NCBI GenBank assembly: GCA_020465985.1
Contig: JAANYP010004831.1
Location: 1 to 64,000, forward strand
Reading direction: 5' to 3'
DNA from: Centrapalus pauciflorus
Taxonomy: Eukaryota; Streptophyta; Magnoliopsida; Asterales; Asteraceae
Length of the DNA: 64,000 nt
The translations under genes and the position numbers were made by a program. The notes under the pieces were generated by a model, which had not been told where the DNA came from, made no database searches, and saw only the letters and a list, made by a program, of their open reading frames with translations. Shown in pieces: positions 51,561-61,914 of this stretch. How positions within the stretch are numbered: the first letter of the stretch is position 1; each line of letters opens with the position of its first letter.

Positions 51561-51570
51561 TATTTAAATG
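51561..51570 (-). promoter_or_regulatory. TATA box of the copia c internal transcription unit
   Basis: The minus strand reads CATTTAAATAGGCGGGTC, followed by a CT-rich leader (TTCCTTCTTCTTTAAG) and a leader exon ending at the donor 51393. It looks like a complete internal promoter/leader. Confidence 0.55.
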
Positions 51571-52050
51571 AAGGGCGGGTCGGGTCGGGTGGTAAGGGTC
51601 TGCACCCAAAAAAATGAAAAGGGCCAACCGGCTATTTTTATTAAAAAAATTTGGGCCTTAACAAAAACCAAATAAAACAGATTTTAATAAACTTAAACTT
51701 GAAGAAAAGGAAAAAAGTGAGCCCAATTAAATTTAACAAAAATCTTTTTGTATTTTTATGATTTTTTCTTTGAAAAACAAAATTAATACCGAAACTAATA
51801 ACTAGATTGAACAAAAAATGAATAAAGAAAATTATTTTTGTGATTTTCTTTTTAAATTAAGTTAAGACACAAGTAAATAGAAAATAAAAATATTTTTGAT
51901 TTTTTTTGATATATTTAAAACAAATAAAAACTTTTTGTGATTTCCTGGCATATTATATTAAACTTAAGATCTAAAAATCAAACAACTTAAAATGCAAAAT
52001 TATAGAGAGGATAAGAAAAACAAAAAATATAAACTAACATCCTAATTATA

Positions 52051-52062
52051 CTCCCCCTCAAA
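52051..52062 (-). other. Internal polypurine tract after RNase H in copia c
   Basis: The minus strand reads TTTGAGGGGGAGTAT, the usual copia PPT, about 300 bp after the RNase H stop but 5 kb before the real 3' LTR. Extra PPTs between pol and a downstream ORF are described for Sireviruses. Confidence 0.7.
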
Positions 52063-52348
52063 TATTCACCTTTCCTTTTTCTTTTCTTTTTCTGATAAAT
52101 TTCTTGAACCTTTTAAGACTTTTAAGATACAGACAAACCTGGACTAATTTGCGTCCCACTCATTGATGACCAATTCATATAGCAATTTGTCAGGATCATT
52201 AATTTTTTAAAGATGTTCATAGATAAGGAAACATTGAAATTTAATTTTGAGACACACCCCTTAAATTTTAACAACAGATATTTTCTAAAATAAAGGAATT
52301 TCAAACCTGAATGTTTGAAATAGAATTGTTTTAGACATTGTCTGATAT

Positions 52349-52503
52349 TTAACTAGAAGGTGGATTCAACATACCAATATGTGATACTAAAAAGTGAAAA
52401 CGAGGTTCGTCTAAAGCTTTAGTACAAATATCAGCAAGTTGATATTCCGTGCTTACAAAATATAACTCAGTTGTTCCCTTTTCTACATGATCTTTAATAA
52501 AAT
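52349..52503 (-). pseudogene. Copia RNase H C-terminus
   Basis: The minus strand reads FIKDHVEKGTTELYFVSTEY, then QLADICTKALDEPRFHFL and IGMLNPPSS-stop. These are the last residues of a copia polyprotein, including the conserved QLADIxTKAL motif. It is truncated exactly where the copia d LTR starts (52504). The extra ORF lies 1.9 kb downstream on the same strand. Confidence 0.88.
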
Positions 52504-52855
52504 TGTTAGACATTTAATTTCGATCATATGGAGTTATTTTGTAATAATTATTTACTTAGTATTTAGTCTTGTATTTAGTTTCCTTGTAATTTATTTCCTT
52601 GTAAAAGTCCAGGGGCCAAAGGTGACAATGCCTCATAGTTAATTAAATGAAGCTATGTATAGCTTCTAGGGTTTCACAATGAAAGACACGGTTGGAATAT
52701 TGAATATCACTGCAGCCGCCACTTTTATTCTCTCTCAATATTCATATTGTTTTCTTCATCATTTCTCAATTATTGAGCTTGTTTCTTCTTGGGATTTGAA
52801 AAAGAATCATAAAGGTGCTGAAATATAAAGGGAATACATATTTACAATTGGTATC
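52504..52855 (+). mobile_element. Copia d: 5' LTR and start of primer site
   Basis: The LTR spans 52504-52846 (TGTTAGACATTTAATTTCG ... ATATTTACA), followed by ATTGGTATC, the beginning of an initiator-Met primer site, cut by element B at 52856. The rest of copia d would lie beyond B, outside the window. AAAAT before the LTR is its expected target duplication. Confidence 0.85.
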
Positions 52856-53846
52856 TGTAACAACCTAGTCTTATCTAAACTTAATTTCAGTATTTGAACT
52901 AATAAGGTAATTTTATTACATTATTTGAATTGTAATTTAATTAAGTTATGAAATATTTAATTAAATAAATATTTAAATTATGATTTAATAAATTATTAAA
53001 GATAATTAAATAAAAGAGATATAAGATACAAAAGTAATAGTGGGTTAAGTTGCAAATATAACTAGATGACGTATATAAACTTCAAATATGGTCATTAATC
53101 TCTATTTCGAAATCTGACTCTCTCTCTCTCTCTCTCTACTCTCTCTCTCTCTACTCTCTCTCTAAATAACTCACAATTTCATCAAAAATCATCATAATTT
53201 GCAAACAAGTTGGAGTTTAATCAAGAAGGAGTTACAAGAAGTGATAATCAACAACAATCTACAACGAATGTGAGGTAATAACAACTTTAAATTCGAAATA
53301 TAAGTGTGTTTGGTTCGGTTTTGTGTAAAACCGAAATTAAAGATTTAAAACATGAAATTTATATATTGCATGTGTGACTTTTAATTAGAGTATGTATAAT
53401 AGAATCAAAACTAGGCTTATTACTTAACATATTCGTGATTTTGGACTTAGAAATGTATGTTTTAAAGCTGTAAAATATGAACAAATTCGAGATGCCAAGA
53501 ATAAACTCGAAATGCATTGAACAAACTCGATTTTTTTTAGCTAAGGGTTCGAATTTAACCCAAAGTCGAAATGATGGATTCAAATTTAACAAAGTAGTCG
53601 AGTTTAACCTTAAATTCGAAATGGGGGTTCGATTTTGAGTCTATGTTCGAGATACATACTTTCAAATTTGTCCTATGTTCAAATGTACGAATTTATTCAA
53701 CATAATCGAATTTAATGAATTCGAATTTATCCATATGCTCGAATTTAATATATAAATTCGAAATCCACTCCCTAAATTCGAATATATTGAATAAAACACA
53801 TGGACGACGCATAAATTAACAAGATAATTAGCAAAATGATTATATA

Positions 53847-53915
<69 letters not shown>

Positions 53916-55159
53916 TGATCCTTTGAGAAATTAATGAAACAAAAGAATATGAATGAAAGAAAGATTTATGAATGATCAGTTATCAGAATCAGATAGAATA
54001 AAGATTTTAAAGATAAAGGATGATGATGTTGACATGACATTGAAATGATAATTCTGGACAGGTTCAGTGAAATTCTGAGCATAGATACAAAGATTTAAAG
54101 ATTGAAAGCGGGTCAAAGATTTGTATTGACAGAGAACAAATTGACAAAGATAAAATGCTGAGATAACTCAGATGGCAGATTTTACATCTGTTTGATAAAG
54201 ACCCCAGATCTGTGAGTTATAGATATTCAGATTTAACATGCTAGAATTTCCGGTTGAGACATATTGTTGATGCTAGATTGATTTGACATTCATATTATCA
54301 GCTGGATTGTGACCTGTGCACACCATGGTTCGGTGTTGCCCAGTGGATCATGATAGCTATTTGATCATCATTTCACATATTATTACATTTACAGTTCATT
54401 TCTGATAACGCTTTGAGATTATTGCTATCATTATTTTGATTACGTATGCTTCATCATTGCATATACTTTGACATATTGATTCAGCTTGATTAGCCTTGTC
54501 GGTCTATTGTTCTAGACCTGGCTATTTCACCAGTTCTATTGAACTTGGTAATGACCCTCCGATGTTCCGCCATGTTGATTTACTGGTAGCTAGCCCAGTA
54601 TGTGGCTGATCCCCACGATTTTAGCGTGAGCGTGGCTTGAACATCATCCGACTCTATGACTACTATGTCTCAATCATGAGGGCTTTAGCGGCAACCAAGA
54701 CATATCATGCTAGACTGATGATCCGCTTGACAATGCATGTTAATTTGAAAATCTATTTACTCAGTAAGCATTGCTTACAGTTGCTACTAACATTTTTTAT
54801 AGGAAAAGACAAAGGAAAGTCACCTGCCGAACCTAGTACTTAGGTCTTACAAGATCAAGACAGGAGTTCTCATAGACCTCTACTCAGCAAACCCTTTTTT
54901 GGTACTAATTGGATGATGATAATATGGTGGTCTGGGTAGATTTATCTTGATTATATGATGACATGAATTAGATTAGACTTGTGCCCTTTATAAGTTTAAT
55001 TTAAAAACTTTAATCTGTATTAAACTTAATCCTAATATCCTTGTACATGTAATTTATAATTCCGCAATTAATTACTCTATCTTAGTTATGGTTGATATTG
55101 TATTGCATGATGTGGGACCTAGACTCGTGAGAACTGCCCCGTAAGTGGTGGTCTTCACA
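52856..55159 (+). repeat. 5' LTR of element B
   Basis: 2304 bp, ending GGTCTTCACA. TATA-like GTATATAAAC near 53072, then CT repeats (53108-53162). (AT)n at 53839-53914. The last 1.2 kb match the A LTR closely; the first kilobase is more diverged. Confidence 0.92.
53275..54802 (+). other. Candidate leader intron in element B 5' LTR
   Basis: Donor ATGTGAG|GTAATAAC at 53275; acceptor ATTTTTTATAG|GAAAAGAC ending at 54802, at the same positions as in A. Contains the TTCGAATT cluster (53290-53790). Confidence 0.55.
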
Positions 55160-55162
55160 GGA

Positions 55163-55176
55163 TGGTATCAGAGCCC
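55163..55176 (+). other. Primer-binding site of element B
   Basis: TGGTATCAGAGCCC three bases after the LTR end. Confidence 0.9.
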
Positions 55177-55361
55177 ATAGTTTGAGTGAATCAAGTATTA
55201 TGTGAGTAATACTTGGTCTCAAACTGAAGCAATACATATGTATTAATCATTTTAGGTGGTTTGAACTGAGATAGGATGTACAGACTGTTAGGATGGGAAA
55301 AAGGGTACATATATCTAAGTCTATAAACTGATAGTTAAATGATTTTTAATTTTCAGTTAAG

Positions 55362-57791
55362 ATGTCAGGATCAGGATCAGGTGACATACCAAACAACATG
55401 ACTCCCCAGCAAATGTTTGAAATGATGCAACAGCTATTAGCCCAACATTCTGAACAACAAAATAAGATTATGCAAGAACAGTTTCAGGCCAGAAATGAGG
55501 CCGAAGCTAAAAGACGTGAAGATAAAAAGAATAAGCGAAAAGATAAACAAGTCCAGAACGATGAATCTGATTCTGATAACTCGAATCCTGAAACCCAAAT
55601 TGCAAAGCCAAAAGGTTGTAAATTCAAAGATTTCAAAGCGAGCGGTGCCCTTAACTTTGAGGGTACAGTCAATCCAATTCAGGCGATGGATTGGATCAGC
55701 CATACTTAAGAGATATTTAGAATCTCTGACTGCTTAGAATCTAAGAAAGTAAGTTATGCGTCTGCGTTGTTCGTTGGTGCTGCCCGTACATGGTGGAAAA
55801 CACAGAGAAGCATTTATGGAGAGGAAGTAATACAGACTTTAGAGTGGGAACAGTTCTTAGACATGTTCAACGCGAAGTATTGCCCTATCGACCAACGAGA
55901 CACGATGGAGGTTCAACTGATGCAGCTGACTCAGGGAACTAAAATTGTTGATGAATATGAGCATGAATTCTCGCGGCTTTGCGGTTACTCCTCGTATCAA
56001 GTAGCTACTGAGGAAAGAAAGATGAATAGATTTCGCGTAGGGCTTAACCCGAGATACCGTCATCCGATGAGCGCAATAAAGTATAAGAGTTACTTGGAAA
56101 TGGTTGAAGCTGCAAGACAGATCAAGAGAGGATATCTAGAGTACGGCGACCAACTCTATGCTCCATCAGCGAATCCGACATGTCCATCTCCTCCGAAGAA
56201 ACAGAGATTTGGCAGATTCTTTAAGCCAAATAAGTCACAACCTCAGCAATCCCAACAATACAGTTCGCCTCAGAAAGCACAAGCCTACTCTTTAACGAAC
56301 GAGCCACGATTCTGCAAGAGATGCAGAAAATCACACATGGGGCTGTGTAACCCAGACGACGTCACATGCTTTGCTTGTAACAGAATCGGTCACAGTAGTG
56401 AAGAATGCCCTCAGCGAGGACTTGGGTGTGCGAAATGTGGAAAACGAGGACACTTCATGTATCAGTGTCGTAGCGGGCAACGGGGTCAGTCACAATCGTC
56501 AGCTGGAGGATCTACAATGAAAAGCTCAGCTGCAACTCCGACTGCAAGGACTCGAGCATTTCAGATAACAGCCGAGGAAGCAAAGGAAACCCCTGACGTA
56601 GTTACCGGTACGTTCCTGTTAAATACGATACCTGCTTGCGTATTATTTGATTCCGGTGCTAGTCGTTCATTTATATCGACTTCTTTCGCACAAAGATTAT
56701 TCAAATCTCTATCGAAGCTTCCCGTAGTACTTGACATTGAGACGACCAGTAACAGTTACGTTATGGCTGATTCCGTATACCATAATTGCACTCTACTTGT
56801 CCATAATATCGTGTTCAACCTCGACCTTATCCCGATTCTGTTGAAAGAGTTCGACGTCATCATCGGCATGGATTGGTTAACGAATAACGAGGCTACAATC
56901 GTCTGCAACTGCCGAATCATCAGGATCAAGTCTTCAGACGGCCGAGTGTTAGAAATCAAAGGCGAGAAGCAAAAAGGTGCACATTGTTTCATATCAGTTG
57001 ACAAAGCGTATAAATATCTGTCTAAGGGTCATCAATCCTATTTATGCTATGTCTCGTCTGAATCCGTCTCTGAAGCCAATAAGAAATCCATATCTGATAT
57101 TCATGTCGTCTGTGAGTTCCCAGACGTATTCCCTGATGATATTTCTGGAGTGTCACCGGAACGTCAAGTCGAGTTCGGTATTGACTTGGTTCCTGGTGCG
57201 GCTCCCATTGCCAAAGCTCCCTACAGACTTGCACCTGCAGAAACGCAGGAAATGTCGAAACAATTGCAAGAACTGTTAGAAAAGGGATTTATCCGACCGA
57301 GTTCATCTCCGTGGGGTGCACCTGTCTTGTTTGTTAAATAGAAAGACGGAACTCTCCGAATGTGCATCCATTACCGTGAGTTGAACAAAGTCAGTATCAA
57401 GAATAAATATCCTCTACCCAGAATTGATGATTTATTCGATCAGCTACAAGGAGCCAGCTACTTTTCTAAAATCGATCTTCGTTCTGGGTATCATCAGCTG
57501 AAGGTTAAAGATGAGGATGTTCCAAAGACAGCCTTCCGAACAAGATACGGTCATTACGAATTTCTCGTGATGCCGTTTGGTTTAACAAATGCACCAGCGG
57601 CGTTCATGGATCTCATGAATCGCGTGTGCAGACCGATGCTGGATAAGTCAGTTATCGTATTCATAGACGATATTTTGATTTACTCCAAAACGGAGGCTGA
57701 TCATTCTATTCATCTGCGACAATTGCTAGAGTTACTGAGAAAAGAAAGACTCTACGCAAAATTTTCTAAGTGCGAATTCTGGCTCAGACAG
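55362..57791 (+). pseudogene. Element B gag-protease-RT (exon 1)
   Basis: Same start as A (MSGSGSGDIPNNMTPQQM). It is in one frame with two nonsense changes: TAA at 55707-55709 where A has Glu (SHTEE region), and TAG at 57339-57341 where A has Lys (FVKKKDG). Knuckles CFACNRIGHSSEEC and CAKCGKRGHFMYQC, protease LFDSGASRSF and RT (KIDLRSGYHQ, VFIDDILIYS) are otherwise intact. B keeps ETPDVVTGTFLL, where A has lost three codons. The frame reaches the donor at 57792. Confidence 0.9.
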
Positions 57792-57875
57792 GTACAACTT
57801 TATATTGTCTTGAGTCATTCCTAAGCGTTCTTTGATTGAATGAAAACTTGAAATTTCATTCTGATTTCTTTCTAG
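57792..57875 (+). other. 84-nt GT-AG intron inside RT of element B
   Basis: CAG|GTACAACTTTAT ... GATTTCTTTCTAG|ATTCAATTCC, same length, phase and position as in A. The interior has visibly more differences from A than the flanking coding sequence. Confidence 0.75.
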
Positions 57876-60016
57876 ATTCAATTCCTTGGCCATGTTATAT
57901 CTGGCGAAGGAATCTCAGTCGATCCTTCTAAAGTCGAGGCTGTTCAGAAATGGCAAATACCTCGCAATGCCTTTGAAATCCGAAGTTTCCTTGGATTGGC
58001 TGGTTACTACCGGCGATTCATTAAGGACTTCTCGAAGATTGTTGTGCCACTCACGATGCTAACACGAAAGAATACTCCTTTCGTATGGACCGATAAACAG
58101 CAAGAGGCATTTGAAACTTTGAAACAGAAGTTAACTAAAGCGCCGATCCTAGCCTTACCAGAAGGCAATGATGATTTTGTCGTTTACAGCGACGCATCTG
58201 GTACTGGCTTAGGATGTGTCCTTATGCAAAGGGGAAAAGTCATTGCCTACGCTTCAAGGCAATTGAAAGATTACGAGAAAAGTGCACCGACTCATGATCT
58301 TGAGTTGGCTGCCGTTACCTTTGCACTGAAGATCTGGCATCATTATCTTTATGGGACTCGGTGTCAGCTTTACACCGATCATAAGAGTCTCAAACATCTC
58401 TTTACTCAAAAGGATCTGAATATGAAACAGCGTCGGTCCTTGGAGCTTATCAAGGACTATGATTGCGAGATCCTATATCATCCCGACAAAGCAAATGTGG
58501 TCGCGGATGCTTTGAGTAGGAAAGTATATCCGAAAAAGTGTTGCTATGCCCTGACTCCTGTTATATTCTCTTCCGATCTTATCGAGGACATTAGATCTGC
58601 TCAAGCTGAAGCACTGAAAGAAGAGAATATCGGTTCTGAAAATCATAAAGGGCAACTTCAATTTCTATCTATGAATCATTTGGGACTTCATTGTCTCAAG
58701 GGAAATCGAATCAGGATTCCTAAATATGGTTTTATCCGCAACACTCTTCTATCTGAAGCCCATCAGTCTAAGTTATCTGTTCATCCTGGCAGCTCAAAGA
58801 TGTATTTTGATCTGAAAGCCGATTATTGGTGGCCAGGAATGAAGAAAGACATCGGTCGTTATGTTGAAAGCTGCAAAATATGTCAAATGGTTAAGGCAGA
58901 ACATCAGAAACCCTTCGGGGATATGCAACCACAGCCGGTTCCTGAGTGGAAGTGGGAGCAGATAACCACGGACTTCATCACGAAGTTGCCGAAAACCAAG
59001 AAACAGCACAACCCCATCTGGGTAGTCGTGGACCGATTAACGAAGTCAGCTCACTTCATACCGATGAAAGAGACGTTCTCCCTTCATAGATTGGCACAGT
59101 TGTATATCACAGAAATATTTCTCGTCACGGTGTGCCGAAATCTATCGTCTTTGATCGTGATAGTCGTTTCACTTCAAGATTCTGGAAAGCGCTGCAAGAA
59201 GGGATGGATACTCGAATCTCCATGTGTACAGCTTATCACCCAAGTGCAGATGGCCAAAGTGAACGTACTATCTTAACTCTTGAAGATATGCTTCGTGCCT
59301 ACGTTCTTGATCTAGGTGGTAATTGAGATGACCACTTGCCTTTGGTCGAATTTTCATAAAACAATAGTTATCATTCAACGATCAAGATGGCTCCTTTTGA
59401 AGCTTTGTATGGAAGAAAGTGCAGAACTCCCACCTGTTGGCGCGACACAGGTGATTCACCTATGGCGGGTCCTGCCCTTCTACAGTTGACTCATGAAAAG
59501 ATTCAGCTTGTTAAAAGAAACATCCTTGAAGCTCAAAGCAAGCAGAAGTCATATTATGATAATCGGCACAGACCTATCAGCTTTGCGGTTAACGATTGGG
59601 TGATGCTGAAAGTATCCCCAATGAAGAATGTGGTAAGATTCATAAAAAGAAACAAGCTAGCTCCGAGATTCATCGGTCCGTTCAAGATTGTCGAAAAGAT
59701 AGGAAACCAATCTTATCGTCTTGAACTGCCAGCGGACTTATCAGGAATACATCCTGTATTCCATGTTAGTCACTTGAGAAAGAGCTTAGCCGACGAAAGA
59801 GAAGTGCAAATACCACACGTTAATCTGCAAGTTGATGAAAAGCGTCGAGTGGTTGAAGAGCTAGAATGTATTCTGGACTCGTAGATCAAGAAGCTTAGAA
59901 ATAAAGATATACAGATGGTGCTCGTCCAGTGGAAACACCACAAGGGTTCGCATCAGTCTTGGGAATCGGAAGATGTTATGAAAGCTACTTATCCCAGTCT
60001 GTTCGAACATAGCTAA
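57876..60016 (+). pseudogene. Element B RT end-RNase H-integrase-chromodomain-like tail (exon 2)
   Basis: Open from the acceptor (IQFLGHVISGEG) through RNase H with intact VYSDASGTG. In integrase a one-base deletion near 59115 shifts the frame (A has GAAATTATTTC, B GAAATATTTC). Further stops: TGA at about 59325 (Trp in A), TAA near 59357 and TAG at 59882-59884. Core acids lie in TTDFITKLP, FDRDSRFTS and DGQSERTI. The tail has MVLVQWKHHKGSHQSWE, ending TAA 60014-60016. Not functional. Confidence 0.88.
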
Positions 60017-60053
60017 CTTCGGGGACGAAGTTTGTGCGTGGTGGAGCCCATTC

Positions 60054-61066
60054 TGTAACAACCTAGTCTTATCTAAACTTAATTTCAGTATTTGAACTAA
60101 TAATGTAATTTTATTACATTATTTGAATTGTAATTTAATTAAGTTATGAAATATTTAATTAAATAAATATTTAAATTATGATTTAATAAATTATTAAAGA
60201 TAATTAAATAAAAGAGATATAAGATACAAAAGTAATAGTGGGTTAAGTTGCAAATATAACTAGATGACGTATATAAACTTCAAATATGGTCATTAATCTC
60301 TATTTAGAAATCTGACTCTCTCTCTCTCTACTCTCTCTACTCTCTCTCTCTCTCTAAATAACTCACAATTTCATCAAAAATCATCATAATTTGCAAACAA
60401 GTTGGAGTTTAATCAAGAAGGAGTTACAAGAAGTGATAATCAACAACAATCTACAACGAATTTGAGGTAATAACAACTTTAAATTCGAAATATAAGTGTG
60501 TTTGGTTCGGTTTTGTGTAAAACCAAAATTAAAGATTTAAAACATGAAATTTATATATTGCATGTGTGACTTTTAATTAGAGTATGTATAATAGAATCAA
60601 AACTAGGCTTATTACTTAACATATTCGTGATTTTAGACATAGAAATGTATGTTTTAAAGCTGTAAAATATGAACAAATTCGAGATGCCAAGAACAAACTC
60701 GAAATGCATTGAACAAACTCGATTTGTTTTAGCTTGGGTTCGAATTTAACCCAAAGTCGAAATGATGGATTCGAATTTAACAAAGTAGTCGAGTTTAACC
60801 TTAAATTCGAAATGGGGGTTCGATTTTGAGTCTATGTTCGAGATACATACTTTCAAATTTGTCCTATGTTCAAATGTAGCATTCGAATTTATTCAACATA
60901 ATCGAATTTAATGAATTCGAATTTATCCATATGCTTGAATTTAATATATAAATTCAAAATCCACTCCCTAAATTTGAATATATTGAATAAAACACATGGA
61001 CGACGCATAAATTAACAAGATAATTAGCAAAATGATTATATATATTAATATATATATATATATATT

Positions 61067-61141
<75 letters not shown>

Positions 61142-61145
61142 TGAT
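60054..61145 (+). repeat. 3' LTR of element B, truncated
   Basis: Matches the 5' LTR from TGTAACAACCTAGTC through its (AT)n tract (61040-61140) and CTGAT, then breaks where copia e inserted. The acceptor half of the LTR is missing. Confidence 0.9.
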
Positions 61146-61813
61146 TGACAGGATCTAAAACTGAATAACCAAGATTAACTGATTTGAAATTTATCAGAGT
61201 ATAAATCAATAATCTTGCTTTGAATCAAAGTTTAATTAAGAAGTTTGCGGAATAACACTTAATTATTTTAACAAAAACTTTCAGAACCAATGAAGCATAA
61301 AACATAAGAAGTAATCAAGACTGTTTGTATTGCTGAATTCAATAATTACAATCACCTCTAATCTGTTTTGATTAGACGAAGAACACAGACTGTTCTTAGG
61401 GTTTTACAACCTTAGAGGCTTATGAAAACTTAATCAACAAAGCAATTACAGACTCAAAATATGCAGAAAACTTCTATATAATAGAATGACCTATTCTCTG
61501 TATTTATATTGCTTTTTGGACTTGTTTCCTTGAAGGACTATGACTTCTCTGATAGTAGATATGCTGGAATCTTCATGTAGATATCTTTCCTGAAAATCAG
61601 CACTTTCTGTTTATGAAACTGTTGAGCAGCTTGAATCACTTGACAGCATGAACTGAGCAGCTTGAGTTGTTTTGCTCTGGCAGCTTGAACTTTTACACTG
61701 GCAGCTCGAGTTTCTTCAACTAGCAGCATGAACTTTGTATTTACATGAAAAATCTACTAACAGTCTGAGAAGTCTAACTAACCGTTTGAATGTACTTAAA
61801 CTATTTCCCAACA
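61146..61813 (-). repeat. 3' LTR of copia e
   Basis: 668 bp; on the minus strand TGTTGGGAAATAGTTT to GATCCTGTCA. It contains AGCTGC/CAAGCTGC words (61625-61745), as in copia a, but no AT expansion. Confidence 0.88.
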
Positions 61814-61914
61814 ATCTCCCCCTAACTTAAATTCTTTACACAAGACTTTAAGTTCTATACAAAAATGGAAATGAATAAGTAAACTGTTATTTACAAACCA
61901 AGGCTTACAAAAAC

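Larger units (their letters stand above)
46679..52503 (-). mobile_element. Copia element c (3' LTR, extra-ORF unit, RNase H end)
   Basis: Minus-strand 3' portion of a copia element: RNase H C-terminus (52349-52503), an internal PPT, an extra-ORF transcription unit (47019-51570), the terminal PPT and the 3' LTR. The 5' portion is cut by the LTR of copia d at 52504. Confidence 0.85.
52856..61145 (+). mobile_element. Ty3 chromovirus B (sister of A), 3' LTR truncated
   Basis: Same architecture as A: LTR (TGTAACAACCTAGTC), primer site TGGTATCAGAGCCC at 55163, gag-pol, PPT, 3' LTR. GTATC (52851-52855) is the expected TSD. The 3' LTR stops at 61145 where copia e begins. Its pol has several stops and one frameshift, so it is more decayed than A. 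Confidence 0.92.
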
